Source: JANLYC01 sp963815445
GTDB taxonomy: Bacteria; Actinomycetota; Actinomycetes; Propionibacteriales; Nocardioidaceae
Assembly (NCBI GenBank): GCA_963815445.1
Contig: CAWFGV010000007.1
Location: 1-64,000 of the forward strand
DNA length: 64,000 nucleotides
Direction: 5' to 3'
Part shown: positions 55,475-63,976 of the stretch, piece by piece
Position numbering within the stretch: the first letter of the stretch is position 1
Layout: each line of letters opens with the position of its first letter
Notes under the pieces: generated by a model
What the model saw: the letters and a program-made list of their open reading frames with translations, nothing else
Told to the model about the DNA's origin: nothing
Databases searched by the model: none
Translations under genes and position numbers: made by a program

Positions 55475-56050
55475 TCAGCCCGGCGGCACGTGACCACGCT
55501 CGAGCCAACCGCGGAAGGCCTCGAGGTTGCGGGTCGACTCGCCCCGTGACAGCCGCCACTCCCACTCCTTGCGGATGGAGGAGGCGAAGCCGAGCTCGAG
55601 GATCGCGTTGAAGGACTCATCGGCATACGTCAGCACCGCGCCGAGCAAGCGGTCGACCTCCGCAGGCGTGACGGACGCGAGCGAGGAGCGCCCGTCGAGA
55701 TAGATGTCGCCGGCGTGGTCGACTCCGAACGCGACGCCGTACAAGCGCAGGTTGCGCGTGAGCAGCCAGCGGTAGACCGCCTCATGGTTCTCGTCGGGGT
55801 TGCGGCAGACGAACGCATGCACAGCCAGTGCGTGATCTCCGACCACGAGCTGGCAGGGGGTGGACAGCTTGCGCTCGCCCGGCAGGTCGAACACGAAGAC
55901 ACCGCGCCGTGGCTCCGCGGCGTCGAGCTCGGCATCTGCCAGTGCCTGACGGATCGTGGCGATGGCCGCCGCTTGCAGGCCCGTCGGGTCGTCCGGATGG
56001 ACCGGATCAGTCGGATCCGGCCCGTGGGGTGCGGGATGGTCCCCGGTCAT
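55475..56050 (-). CDS. YbjN-domain protein
   Basis: A 191-residue protein with a YbjN/DUF1790-type sensory-transduction-regulator fold, seen in the segment KLSTPCQLVVGDHALAVHAF followed by AVYRWLLTRNLRLYGVAFGV. It corresponds in position to mycobacterial Rv0487, beside mshA. Such proteins may act as chaperone-like adaptors; the role is unknown. The ATG overlaps the mshA stop by four bases. Confidence 0.87.
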   Translation of the reverse strand: MTGDHPAPHGPDPTDPVHPDDPTGLQAAAIATIRQALADAELDAAEPRRGVFVFDLPGERKLSTPCQLVVGDHALAVHAFVCRNPDENHEAVYRWLLTRNLRLYGVAFGVDHAGDIYLDGRSSLASVTPAEVDRLLGAVLTYADESFNAILELGFASSIRKEWEWRLSRGESTRNLEAFRGWLERGHVPPG

Positions 56051-57357
56051 TCCGCGGCCGCGAGCGCCTCGGCCCGCATGGACATGGCAGCGTCATGGTA
56101 GGCGTCGAGCGTGAGCTGGGTCGTGCGGGCCCAGCCGAACTGCTGTGCGTGGTCGCGGCACTTCTCACGCAGCGCATCGAGTGCGGCGCGATCGGTCAAG
56201 AGTCGTTCGAAGGCGTGGGCGTAGTCGGCCGGGTCGTGCCCGTCGATGAGCACCCCGCTGACGCCGTCGGCAACCGCGGTCGGTAGTCCACCAACGTTCG
56301 CGGCGACCACCGGAGTGCCGCAGGCCTGCGCCTCGATCGCCACCAGGCCGAAGGACTCGTTGTACGACGGCACGCACACCACGGACGCCGCACGGTAATA
56401 GTCGACGAGGCGGACCTGCTCGACCGGGGAGACGAACCGCACCACATCGGCGATCCCGAGTCCGGCCACCAGGTCGATGAGGCCGTCGGGGCTGTCCAGC
56501 CCTGACCCTGACGGACCCCCGATGACCGGTACGACCAACCGTTCGCGCAGGTCGGGACGGCTCCGCACCAGCTCGGCGGCTGCTCTGAGCACCACGTCGG
56601 GCGCCTTGAGCGGCTGGATACGGCCGACGAACGCCACGACGAGGTCATCGGCACGCAGACCGAGGCGGCCGCGCGCGGCCTCGCGGTCGCCTGGAGCGAA
56701 GACGTTGAGGTCCACGCCCGGCGAGATGACGCGGAGCCGGTCGGGGTCGGCGTCGTACAGGTCGATCAGCTGCTGCCGTTCGTCGCTCGTGTTGGCGATG
56801 ACCAGGTCGGCCGCATCGACCACCTGCTCCTCGCCGATCACCCGCGCGACGGGTTCGGGCGTGTCACCCGCCGCGAGCAGGCCGTTCTTGACCTTGGCCA
56901 TGGTGTGCATCGAGTGGACCAAGGGAATTCCCCAGCGGTCGCGGGCGAGTGCGCCGACCTGTCCGGACAGCCAGTAGTGAGAGTGGATCATGTCGTAGTA
57001 GCCCGGCGCGTAGGAGGCTTCTGTGCGAAGCACCTCACGGGCGAAGGTGCACAGCTGGCCGGGCAGTTCACCCTTGCTCAGTCCCTCGAACGGCCCGGCG
57101 ACAACATGCCGGACCCGGACCCCGTCGCTGAGCTCGACGACCGGCGGCAGCTCGCCCGAGGTGGCTCGCGTGAAGATCTCGACCTCGATGCCCTGGGCAG
57201 CGAGCTGGCGGGAGAGCTCCACGACATACACGTTCATCCCGCCGGCGTCACCGGTACCTGGTTGGTCCAGCGGGGAGGTGTGGACGCTGAGCATGGCCAT
57301 GCGCCGGGGCCTGCGGCCACGATCGACGGAAACGACGTTGGCCAGGGTCTCGCTCAC
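56047..57357 (-). CDS. mshA: D-inositol-3-phosphate glycosyltransferase
   Basis: A 436-residue GT-B (GT4) glycosyltransferase that starts mycothiol synthesis by moving GlcNAc to inositol-3-phosphate. LSVHTSPLDQPGTGDAGGMNVYV is the nucleotide/sugar loop, VSPGVDLNVFAPGD and FVGRIQPLKAPD lie at the donor site, and the E-x7-E motif is in SYNESFGLVAIEAQACGTPVV. Its presence points to an actinomycete. The GTG at 57357 gives a short N-terminal extension; an ATG at 57300 would start at the fold. Co-translated with the YbjN gene. Confidence 0.94.
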   Translation of the reverse strand: MSETLANVVSVDRGRRPRRMAMLSVHTSPLDQPGTGDAGGMNVYVVELSRQLAAQGIEVEIFTRATSGELPPVVELSDGVRVRHVVAGPFEGLSKGELPGQLCTFAREVLRTEASYAPGYYDMIHSHYWLSGQVGALARDRWGIPLVHSMHTMAKVKNGLLAAGDTPEPVARVIGEEQVVDAADLVIANTSDERQQLIDLYDADPDRLRVISPGVDLNVFAPGDREAARGRLGLRADDLVVAFVGRIQPLKAPDVVLRAAAELVRSRPDLRERLVVPVIGGPSGSGLDSPDGLIDLVAGLGIADVVRFVSPVEQVRLVDYYRAASVVCVPSYNESFGLVAIEAQACGTPVVAANVGGLPTAVADGVSGVLIDGHDPADYAHAFERLLTDRAALDALREKCRDHAQQFGWARTTQLTLDAYHDAAMSMRAEALAAAE

Positions 57358-57530
57358 GTAGTCATCCTGTCGTCGGCAACATAGCGCCCGGTGCGCGACC
57401 GAGTGCGGTCCGAAAGGGGTCAACAACCAGCAAGTCTGCCTCCATTCCCTGCCGGCCGCGACTTGCGCCACCGCCTGCCTGGATCCGGGGTCCGGGCGGT
57501 GGGGTCGGCGAGTCGGTGCAACGATGTGGC

Positions 57531-58301
57531 ATGTCCGTTTCAGTACCTGATCGTGCCGGTGCCGCGCGGCTGGCGGTCGTCACCGGCGCCAGCAGCGGCA
57601 TCGGCGCCGCGACCGCGCGTGCACTTGCCGCCGCCGGGTTCCACGTGGTCTGCGCAGCTCGGCGCACCGACCGCATCGACGACCTGGCGGCCGAGATCGA
57701 CGGCACCTCGGTTGCCTGCAACGTCACCGACGAGGCGCAGGTCGTGGCGCTGGCCCGCGCGGTCGGTCCGCGGCTCGACGTGCTCGTGAACAACGCCGGC
57801 AGTGCGTTCGGCGCGGAAACGGTCGCGGAGGCCGATCCTGACGACTGGCGGGCGATGTACGACGTGAACGTCATCGGCACGCTCAACGTGACCAAGGCGT
57901 TGCTGCCGGCGCTGGTGGCCAGCGGGGACGGTGTGCTGGTCAACATGGGCTCGACGGCTGGGCGCACCGCGTACGAGGGGGGTGGCGGCTACACCGCCGC
58001 GAAGCATGGCGTGGCCGTCATGACCGAGACACTGCGGCTCGAGCTGTTGGGTCAGCCGGTGCGCATCACGGAGGTCGCGCCCGGCATGGTGGCGACCGAG
58101 GAGTTCGGGCTGGTGCGCTTCCGGGGGGATCAGGCGCGGCGGGACGCCGTGTACGCGGGCGTCCGCAACCCGCTGACCGCCGAGGACATCGCCGACGCGG
58201 TGGCCTGGATCGCGACGCGACCGGCGCACGTCAACATCGACCTGATGGTGATCCGGCCACGGGCTCAGGCCACGCAGCACAAAGTCCACCGCGAGCCCTG
58301 A
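57531..58301 (+). CDS. SDR-family oxidoreductase
   Basis: A 256-residue classical short-chain dehydrogenase. VVTGASSGIGAATARAL is the NADP loop, with ARRTDR following; NNAGSAF is the structural motif; YTAAKHGVAVM carries the catalytic tyrosine and lysine; and VAPGMVATEEFG the PG motif. The pattern resembles serine 3-dehydrogenase/YdfG-like enzymes acting on hydroxy acids, but the substrate is not certain. The ATG at 57531 is preferred over 57516. It stands alone between convergent/divergent neighbours. Confidence 0.9.
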   Translation: MSVSVPDRAGAARLAVVTGASSGIGAATARALAAAGFHVVCAARRTDRIDDLAAEIDGTSVACNVTDEAQVVALARAVGPRLDVLVNNAGSAFGAETVAEADPDDWRAMYDVNVIGTLNVTKALLPALVASGDGVLVNMGSTAGRTAYEGGGGYTAAKHGVAVMTETLRLELLGQPVRITEVAPGMVATEEFGLVRFRGDQARRDAVYAGVRNPLTAEDIADAVAWIATRPAHVNIDLMVIRPRAQATQHKVHREP

Positions 58302-58346
58302 CCCGCCCTTGCTGCCCAGCGTGGCCGAGACGGCCAGGAGCAAGTG

Positions 58347-59561
58347 TCAGGTAGAGCGGCGGGCACGCAGGAAACGCCGCTCGGTTTCGTTGTCGGTCAA
58401 CGCGATCGCCTGGTCGTATGCCGTTCGTGCCTCCACCTGCCGACCCAACCGCACCAGTACGTCGGCCCGGGTCGCCGACAGGTAGGCGTACCGCTCCAAC
58501 GTCGGGTCGCGCGCCAGCACGTCGAGCTGGCCGAGCACATCGCCGAGATCGGCTCCTGGCACGAGACTCGCCGCCGCGAGCCGGTTCAGGGCCACGACCG
58601 GGCTGGGCCACTGCAGCAGCAGCGCGTCGTACATGCGCACGACCTGCGGCCAGTCCGTCGTCTCCCACGACGGCGCCGACATGTGCAGCCCGGCGATGGC
58701 GGCCTGCAACACGAACCGTCCGTTGCCCTCCCGCAACGCCTGCGTCGCCAGCACGAGACCCTCGTGCGCCAGGTCGTGGTTCCACCGAGCCCGGTCCTGG
58801 TCGGCGAGCAGCACGAGATCTCCGGACGGGCCGAGGCGCGCCTCGCCCCGCGCCTCGGCGAACAGCAACAGCGCCAACAGCCCGCGCGCCTCCGGCTCCT
58901 CGGGTAGCTGCGCCACGAGGAGCCTCGCCAGCCCCACCGCACGGGACGTGAGATCGGGCCGGATCAACGCATCGCCGGCCGCCGTATGACCTGCGGTGTA
59001 CGCCAGATGCACCACCGTGAGCACGGTATCGAGACGCGCCGACAGCTGCCCGTCGGACGGCAGTCGAAACGGCACGCCAGCCGCCGCGATCTTCTGCTTC
59101 GCCCGGGTGATCCGGGCGGCGATCGCGGTGTCCTTCGCCAGCAGCACCTTGCCGATCTCGGCCGTGGTGAGACCACACATGAGCCGCAGGGTCAGCGCCA
59201 GCTGAGCGTCGCGCGCCAACGCAGGGTGGCAACACGTGAAGACCAGCCGAAGGGGGTCAGCGGGCACCTCGCCGTCCCCCCGGCCGTCTTCGATGAGCAG
59301 CAGCGGCAGCTTGCGCCGCAGCGTCGTCTCGCGCCGCAGCACGTCGAGCGCTTGCCGCCGCGCGACCGTCGTCAGCCACCCGACGGGGTTGTCGGGTACG
59401 CCGTCCGGCCAGGTCCGTAACGCCTGGACGAAGGCCTCCTGCGCGCAGTCTTCGGCCAGGTCGATGTCACGGGTGAGGCGCACCGTGGCCGAGAGGACCG
59501 TCGCCCAATGCCTGCGGTGCGCCTCCTCGACGCGGCGGACGACGTTCCGCACATCGGTCAC
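58347..59561 (-). CDS. ECF sigma factor, ECF42 type with C-terminal extension
   Basis: A 404-residue extracytoplasmic-function sigma factor. Region 2 (DIDLAEDCAQEAFVQALRTWP, NPVGWLTTVARRQALD) and region 4 (LTLRLMCGLTTAEIGKVLL) lie in the first 170 residues. A helical C-terminal half of about 230 residues (AGHTAAGDALIRPDLTSRA...VVALNRLAAASLV) is the TPR-like extension typical of ECF42. Such factors lack an anti-sigma gene and are paired with a DGPF/YCII protein, exactly what is found 24 bases upstream here. Confidence 0.92.
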   Translation of the reverse strand: MTDVRNVVRRVEEAHRRHWATVLSATVRLTRDIDLAEDCAQEAFVQALRTWPDGVPDNPVGWLTTVARRQALDVLRRETTLRRKLPLLLIEDGRGDGEVPADPLRLVFTCCHPALARDAQLALTLRLMCGLTTAEIGKVLLAKDTAIAARITRAKQKIAAAGVPFRLPSDGQLSARLDTVLTVVHLAYTAGHTAAGDALIRPDLTSRAVGLARLLVAQLPEEPEARGLLALLLFAEARGEARLGPSGDLVLLADQDRARWNHDLAHEGLVLATQALREGNGRFVLQAAIAGLHMSAPSWETTDWPQVVRMYDALLLQWPSPVVALNRLAAASLVPGADLGDVLGQLDVLARDPTLERYAYLSATRADVLVRLGRQVEARTAYDQAIALTDNETERRFLRARRST

Positions 59562-59585
59562 GGGAATCGCGCCCTCAGCGCCCGG

Positions 59586-59957
59586 TCAGCCTCGGTCGAC
59601 GTTCGTGTCCATCACCGGTCGGACCTCGATGTTCCCGGAGGGGCAGATCTGGGCCAGTTCCAGCGCCTGGTCGAGATCACGCGCCTCGATCAGGTAGTAC
59701 CCACCAAGGGCCTCCTTCGTCTCGATGAAGGGTCCATCGCTGACGACCGGCGCCGCGTTCGGGCTGTTCCAGTCCTTCTTGAGCGTGGTGGCAGTGCTGG
59801 TGCGCTCGAGCGCCCGTCCCTCGATGACGCGCGCCCCGGCGGCCTCGACCGCGTTGGCGAACTCACCGTGCAGCTTCATCGTCGCCTCCCACTGGTCGGG
59901 AGTCACTTCGTCATACCAGCTCTCGTCGTCGAAGAGCATGAACATGTACTCGGCCAT
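59586..59957 (-). CDS. YCII/DGPF-domain protein
   Basis: A 123-residue protein of the YciI-like dimeric alpha/beta fold: MAEYMFMLFDDESWYDEVTP at the start and the diagnostic DGPFIETKEALGGYYLIE. Proteins of this type are encoded beside ECF42 sigma factors and are thought to be their targets or sensors; the function is unknown. GAGGAGG is placed well before the ATG at 59957. The sigma factor starts 24 bases downstream, in the same operon. Confidence 0.92.
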   Translation of the reverse strand: MAEYMFMLFDDESWYDEVTPDQWEATMKLHGEFANAVEAAGARVIEGRALERTSTATTLKKDWNSPNAAPVVSDGPFIETKEALGGYYLIEARDLDQALELAQICPSGNIEVRPVMDTNVDRG

Positions 59958-60189
59958 GGTGGCCTCCTCATCTGGTGTTCGACTGATGATCTGACGAACG
60001 GCCCTGCGCCGATTCGACAAACCTCACGAACCTGCAGCCCAGCCTCGCGGAACCGCGCTCCCCACGTCCACGATTCGGCTCCCAAGGCCTGCCGCGGATA
60101 AACTCGGGCCCGCACGTCGCGCGAGTTCGTCGTCCGGCGTCCGGCCGCGTCCACCGCGGCCCTCTCCGCCCACCGACAGGACTCTGCAG

Positions 60190-62094
60190 ATGCCCGCCCC
60201 CACGCATGCCCCCGAGACAACGACGATGTCGCGAGAAGACCTGCGCAACGTCGCGATCGTCGCGCACGTCGACCACGGCAAGACCACCCTGGTCGACGCC
60301 ATGCTGTGGCAGTCCGGCGCCTTCGGCGAGCACCAGCATGTCGACGAGCGGGCGATGGACTCCGGCGACCTCGAGCGCGAGAAGGGCATCACGATCCTCG
60401 CGAAGAACACCGCGGTGCACTACAAGGGTGCGGCGGCTGACGGCAAGCCGATGACGATCAACATCATCGACACCCCTGGCCACGCCGACTTCGGCGGTGA
60501 GGTCGAGCGCGGCCTCGCGATGGTCGACGGCATCGTGCTGCTGGTGGACGCCTCGGAGGGACCGCTTCCCCAGACCCGCTTCGTGCTGCGCAAGGCGCTT
60601 GCGGCCAAGCTGCCGGTCGTCCTCGTCGTGAACAAGGTCGACCGTCCCGACGCCCGCATCGCCGAGGTCGTCGAAGAGACCTACGAGCTGTTTCTCGATC
60701 TTCTCGACGACTCCCACGACCAGGACTCGCTCAACTTCCCGGTCGTCTACGCGTCCGCCAAGGTCGGTCGGGCGTCCACCGGGCAGCCGGCAGACGGGGG
60801 TATGCCGGACTCACCTGACCTCGAGCCCTTGTTCCGTACGATCATCGAGACGGTGCCGGCGCCGACATACACCGAGGGCGCACCGTTGCAGGCGCACGTG
60901 ACCAACCTGGACGCCTCGCCGTTCCTGGGCCGACTGGCGTTGTGCCGGGTCCACGAGGGAACCCTTCGCAAGGGTCAGAACGTCGCCTGGCTGCGGCGGG
61001 ACGGGTCTCGGCAGAACGTCAAGATCACCGAGCTCCTCGTCACCGAGGCGCTGGAACGGGTGCCCGGCGAGTCCGCCGGACCGGGTGACATCATCGCCGT
61101 CGCCGGCATCCCGGAGATCAACATCGGCGAGACCCTGGCCGACCCCGAGAACCCGGTGGCGCTGCCGCTGATCACGGTCGACGAGCCGGCAATCTCGATG
61201 ACGATCGGGACGAACACCTCCCCGCTCGCGGGCCGCGCCAAAGGCACCAAGGTCACCGCCCGACTCGTCAAGGACCGCCTCGACCGAGAACTCGTCGGCA
61301 ACGTGTCGATCAAGGTGCTGCCGACCGAGCGGCCCGACACGTGGGAGGTCCAGGGACGAGGCGAGCTGGCGCTGGCCATCCTCGTGGAGCAGATGCGCCG
61401 CGAGGGCTACGAGCTCACCGTCGGCAAGCCTCAGGTCGTCACCCGTGAGATCGACGGCAAGCTCCACGAGCCCGTCGAGCGCCTCACGATCGACGCGCCG
61501 GAGGAGCATCTCGGAAGCATCACCCAGCTCCTCGCGGTCCGGAAGGGCCGGATGGAACAGATGATCAACCACGGGACCGGCTGGGTCCGGATGGAGTTCC
61601 TGGTGCCGGCTCGCGGGCTGATCGGCTTCCGCACCGAGTTCCTCACCGACACGCGCGGGACGGGGATCGCCCACCACGTGTTCGACGGTTACGAGGCCTG
61701 GGCCGGAGAGCTTCGGACGCGCTCGAGCGGTTCGCTGGTGGCCGACCGGACTGGCGCGGCGACGTCATACGCGATGACGAACCTGCAGGAGCGCGGGACG
61801 CTGTTCGTCGAGCCCACGACGGAGGTCTACGAGGGCATGATCATCGGTGAGAACTCGCGCTCGGACGACATGGACGTCAACATCACCAAGGAGAAGAAGA
61901 TGACGAACGTCCGGTCGAACGCCGACGAGTTCGAGAAGTTGGTGCCGCCGCGCAAGCTCTCCCTCGAGCAGTCGCTGGAGTTCTGCCGCGAGGACGAGTG
62001 CGTCGAGGTCACCCCCGACTCGGTTCGGATCCGCAAGGTGGTGCTCGACCAGACCCTGCGCGCCCGCTCTGCTGCCAAGGCTCGCCGCCCCTAG
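60190..62094 (+). CDS. typA: Ribosome-associated GTPase TypA/BipA
   Basis: A 634-residue translational GTPase of the EF-G group. G motifs read AHVDHGKTT, the switch-I threonine lies in EREKGITILAK, DTPGHADF is G3, NKVDRPDAR is G4 and ASAK G5. The beta-barrel, EF-G-like domains and the C-terminal BipA domain (GRMEQMINHGTGWVRMEF, ENSRSDDMDVNITKEKKMTN) follow. It assists ribosome assembly and stress adaptation. The start at 60190 has AGGA upstream; an ATG at 60226 gives a shorter version. Repeat copy E begins 15 bases after the stop. Confidence 0.96.
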   Translation: MPAPTHAPETTTMSREDLRNVAIVAHVDHGKTTLVDAMLWQSGAFGEHQHVDERAMDSGDLEREKGITILAKNTAVHYKGAAADGKPMTINIIDTPGHADFGGEVERGLAMVDGIVLLVDASEGPLPQTRFVLRKALAAKLPVVLVVNKVDRPDARIAEVVEETYELFLDLLDDSHDQDSLNFPVVYASAKVGRASTGQPADGGMPDSPDLEPLFRTIIETVPAPTYTEGAPLQAHVTNLDASPFLGRLALCRVHEGTLRKGQNVAWLRRDGSRQNVKITELLVTEALERVPGESAGPGDIIAVAGIPEINIGETLADPENPVALPLITVDEPAISMTIGTNTSPLAGRAKGTKVTARLVKDRLDRELVGNVSIKVLPTERPDTWEVQGRGELALAILVEQMRREGYELTVGKPQVVTREIDGKLHEPVERLTIDAPEEHLGSITQLLAVRKGRMEQMINHGTGWVRMEFLVPARGLIGFRTEFLTDTRGTGIAHHVFDGYEAWAGELRTRSSGSLVADRTGAATSYAMTNLQERGTLFVEPTTEVYEGMIIGENSRSDDMDVNITKEKKMTNVRSNADEFEKLVPPRKLSLEQSLEFCREDECVEVTPDSVRIRKVVLDQTLRARSAAKARRP

Positions 62095-62109
62095 CCCCTG
62101 GCCGTCCCG

Positions 62110-62182
62110 CGTTTGCCTTGTTCACAAGCCGGGTGGCTTGTGAACAAGGCAAACGTGACTGGTCGACTGGGTATCTGCCTCG
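62110..62182 (-). repeat. Palindromic intergenic element, copy E
   Basis: Minus-strand copy directly after typA. Its hairpin is the most perfect: 21 uninterrupted base pairs (62110-62130 with 62135-62155) and the loop GGGT. The distal GAGGCAGATAC (62181-62171, element strand) corresponds to the conserved leading segment. Confidence 0.92.
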
Positions 62183-62196
62183 CTGGCTCATCCGCC

Positions 62197-62222
62197 TGCC
62201 GTATGCCGTATGCCGTATGCCG
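62197..62222. repeat. Heptanucleotide tandem repeat TGCCGTA
   Basis: Three perfect tandem copies of TGCCGTA plus a partial fourth, in the gap between element copy E and the macrodomain gene. Too short to infer a role; a slippage product is likely. Confidence 0.6.
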
Positions 62223-62251
62223 GTAGGGGCGGCAGAGCGCGCGCGCAGCGA

Positions 62252-62746
62252 CTAGCCGAGCGCAGCGGTCAAAGCGTCGTACGCCGGTGCACCAAAGGCC
62301 ATCAGCCGAGCTTCGCGGACGCGGGTGGTCACGAACCGCAGCGTGTCCACCGCGGCAGCCGCGGCGTCCTCCAGCGGCCAGGCGTAGACACCGGCCGAGA
62401 TCAGCGGAATTGCCATCGTGGCGACCTCGAGCTCATCGGCGACGGCCATGGCCCGCGTGTAGCAGGAGGTGAGCAGTGCCCGATCTCGCTCGCCCGCCCC
62501 ATAGTTGGGTCCCACCACGTGGATGACCCAGCGAGCGGGGAGATCGCCCGCCGTGGTCCAGCCCGCGTCCCCGGTCGCGAGTCCACGCGGAAACCTCACC
62601 ACACAATCCGCGAGCAGAGCCGGTCCGGCGGCACGGTGGATGGCGCCGTCGACGCCGCCACCCCCACGCATACCGCGGTTTGCGGCGTTGACGATCGCAT
62701 CGACGTCCTGGGTGGTGATATCGCCCTGCACAATCGTGAGTTCCAT
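62252..62746 (-). CDS. Macrodomain protein, O-acetyl-ADP-ribose deacetylase type
   Basis: A 164-residue single macrodomain. ITTQDVDAIVNAANRGMRGGGGVDGAIH contains the ADP-ribose-binding loop with the Asn and the glycine run, and ISAGVYAWPLEDAA is the second binding loop. MacroD-type proteins hydrolyse O-acetyl-ADP-ribose or remove ADP-ribose from proteins or nucleic acids. GGGAGAGG precedes the ATG. It is flanked on both sides by palindromic elements E and F. Confidence 0.92.
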   Translation of the reverse strand: MELTIVQGDITTQDVDAIVNAANRGMRGGGGVDGAIHRAAGPALLADCVVRFPRGLATGDAGWTTAGDLPARWVIHVVGPNYGAGERDRALLTSCYTRAMAVADELEVATMAIPLISAGVYAWPLEDAAAAAVDTLRFVTTRVREARLMAFGAPAYDALTAALG

Positions 62747-62765
62747 GACCTCTCCCGGAGTGACC

Positions 62766-62838
62766 TAGGCGGATACCCACTTCCCAAGCCAAATCTGCCT
62801 AGTTGGGAAGCCATCTGGCTAGTTAACTAGGCAAACGC
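62766..62838 (+). repeat. Palindromic intergenic element, copy F (divergent)
   Basis: Plus-strand, more diverged copy between the macrodomain and hydrolase genes. Outer arms TGCCTAGTT/AACTAGGCA (62796-62804/62825-62833), inner AAGCC/GGCT around ATCT. It shares the TA/TA arm variant with copy C and has a changed leader (CTAGGCGGATACCC). Confidence 0.8.
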
Positions 62839-62878
62839 GGAGGGCCAGGCGGGGATAAAACCCTGGGAAGGCGGGCTG

Positions 62879-63658
62879 TCAGGCGTTGAGGAAGGTGGCG
62901 ATGCGCTGCCGGAGGGCGGTCCGGTGGGTCCACATCAGGCCGCGGTCGTCGTAGATCTCGAGGTCCCCGTTGGGCAGCAACGCTGCCAGCTCCCGCGCCG
63001 TCGCGGCGGGATGCGCAGCGTCCCCCTCCTGCCCCACGACGAGCACCGGGCACCGGATCGCCGCGAGCTCGCCCCGCGACGACAGCGGATGCTGCGGTGG
63101 GAGCTCGCGCAGCGCACGCGCCACCGTGGTGGAGGTGAGCCGGCGCGCCTGCCGGTCAGCCCACAGCCGGACGTCCGGCCGCAGGTGGACACCGGCGGGC
63201 TGCTCGGCCACCAGCGACGCAGCCAGCCCCGCGACATCACCGTGCTCCACGAGCTCGGCACGCTCGCGCAGCAGATCCACCGCCGCATCGGTCCGGGGGC
63301 GGTCGATCGTGGCCGGGAGCACGAGCACCAACCGGTCGAAGGCCTCGGGGTCCGAGACCGCCGCCACCATCAACGCGCCGGCGCCGAGCGAGACGCCCAG
63401 TCCACGCCGCGCGCCGTACGCCGACACCACCGCCTCGAGCTCCGCCGCGGCCACGCGGTAGCTCCACGCCGTCTCGGACCCGATGGTCGCGCCGTGGCCG
63501 CGGAAGTGGAAGAACACCCGCGTGCCACGCACACCAGACCCGAACGGTCGGGTCTCGTCGATCGATCCCGCCAGACCGTGAGCGAAGACCGTGACCGGTG
63601 ACCCCGACCCCGTGACCAGGCTCTCGATCGGTCCGTCCGGACCACCGATCAGCGGCAT
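62879..63658 (-). CDS. Alpha/beta-hydrolase
   Basis: A 259-residue cytosolic alpha/beta-hydrolase. VFAHGLAGS forms the oxyanion region, GVSLGAGALM the nucleophile elbow (Ser in GxSxG), VVGQEGDAAHP a candidate for the acid, and GLMWTHRTALR the histidine. The substrate is unknown. It probably shares a transcript with the DUF2516 gene 12 bases upstream. Copy F of the palindromic element follows its stop. Confidence 0.88.
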   Translation of the reverse strand: MPLIGGPDGPIESLVTGSGSPVTVFAHGLAGSIDETRPFGSGVRGTRVFFHFRGHGATIGSETAWSYRVAAAELEAVVSAYGARRGLGVSLGAGALMVAAVSDPEAFDRLVLVLPATIDRPRTDAAVDLLRERAELVEHGDVAGLAASLVAEQPAGVHLRPDVRLWADRQARRLTSTTVARALRELPPQHPLSSRGELAAIRCPVLVVGQEGDAAHPAATARELAALLPNGDLEIYDDRGLMWTHRTALRQRIATFLNA

Positions 63659-63670
63659 CAGGCAGGGAGC

Positions 63671-63976
63671 TCAGTAGCGCCGCATCGCGCGCAGCGTAGG
63701 ACGCACATCGGCCAGGTACACGAAGGCCACCACGGTGCCGATCAGGTTGAGGATCTGCCGCGGGTCGCGCAGCAGGAACTGCAGCGCGAAGAAGATGACC
63801 AGCAGCAGGAGCCAGAACGCCTTGTTCTGCTTGTCCGCTGCAACATAGGACTCGTCCTTGTGCAGGAGCGCATCGACCAGCGCCCAGAGCTTCACGGCCA
63901 GCAGCACGACGTAGAGCAGGAGCAGCACCCAGCTCTCCACGGTGAGCACGGCGTAGACGTCAGCTTGGTTGAGCAC
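63671..63976 (-). CDS. DUF2516 membrane protein
   Basis: A 101-residue protein with about three membrane segments (ESWVLLLLYVVLLAVKLWALV, AFWLLLLVIFFALQFLL, ILNLIGTVVAFVYL) and a conserved DALLHKDESYVAADKQNK loop, typical of actinobacterial DUF2516. Function unknown. The GTG at 63976 has TAGGCT (63988-63983) six bases before it, predicting a leaderless mRNA shared with the hydrolase gene. Confidence 0.87.
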   Translation of the reverse strand: MLNQADVYAVLTVESWVLLLLYVVLLAVKLWALVDALLHKDESYVAADKQNKAFWLLLLVIFFALQFLLRDPRQILNLIGTVVAFVYLADVRPTLRAMRRY

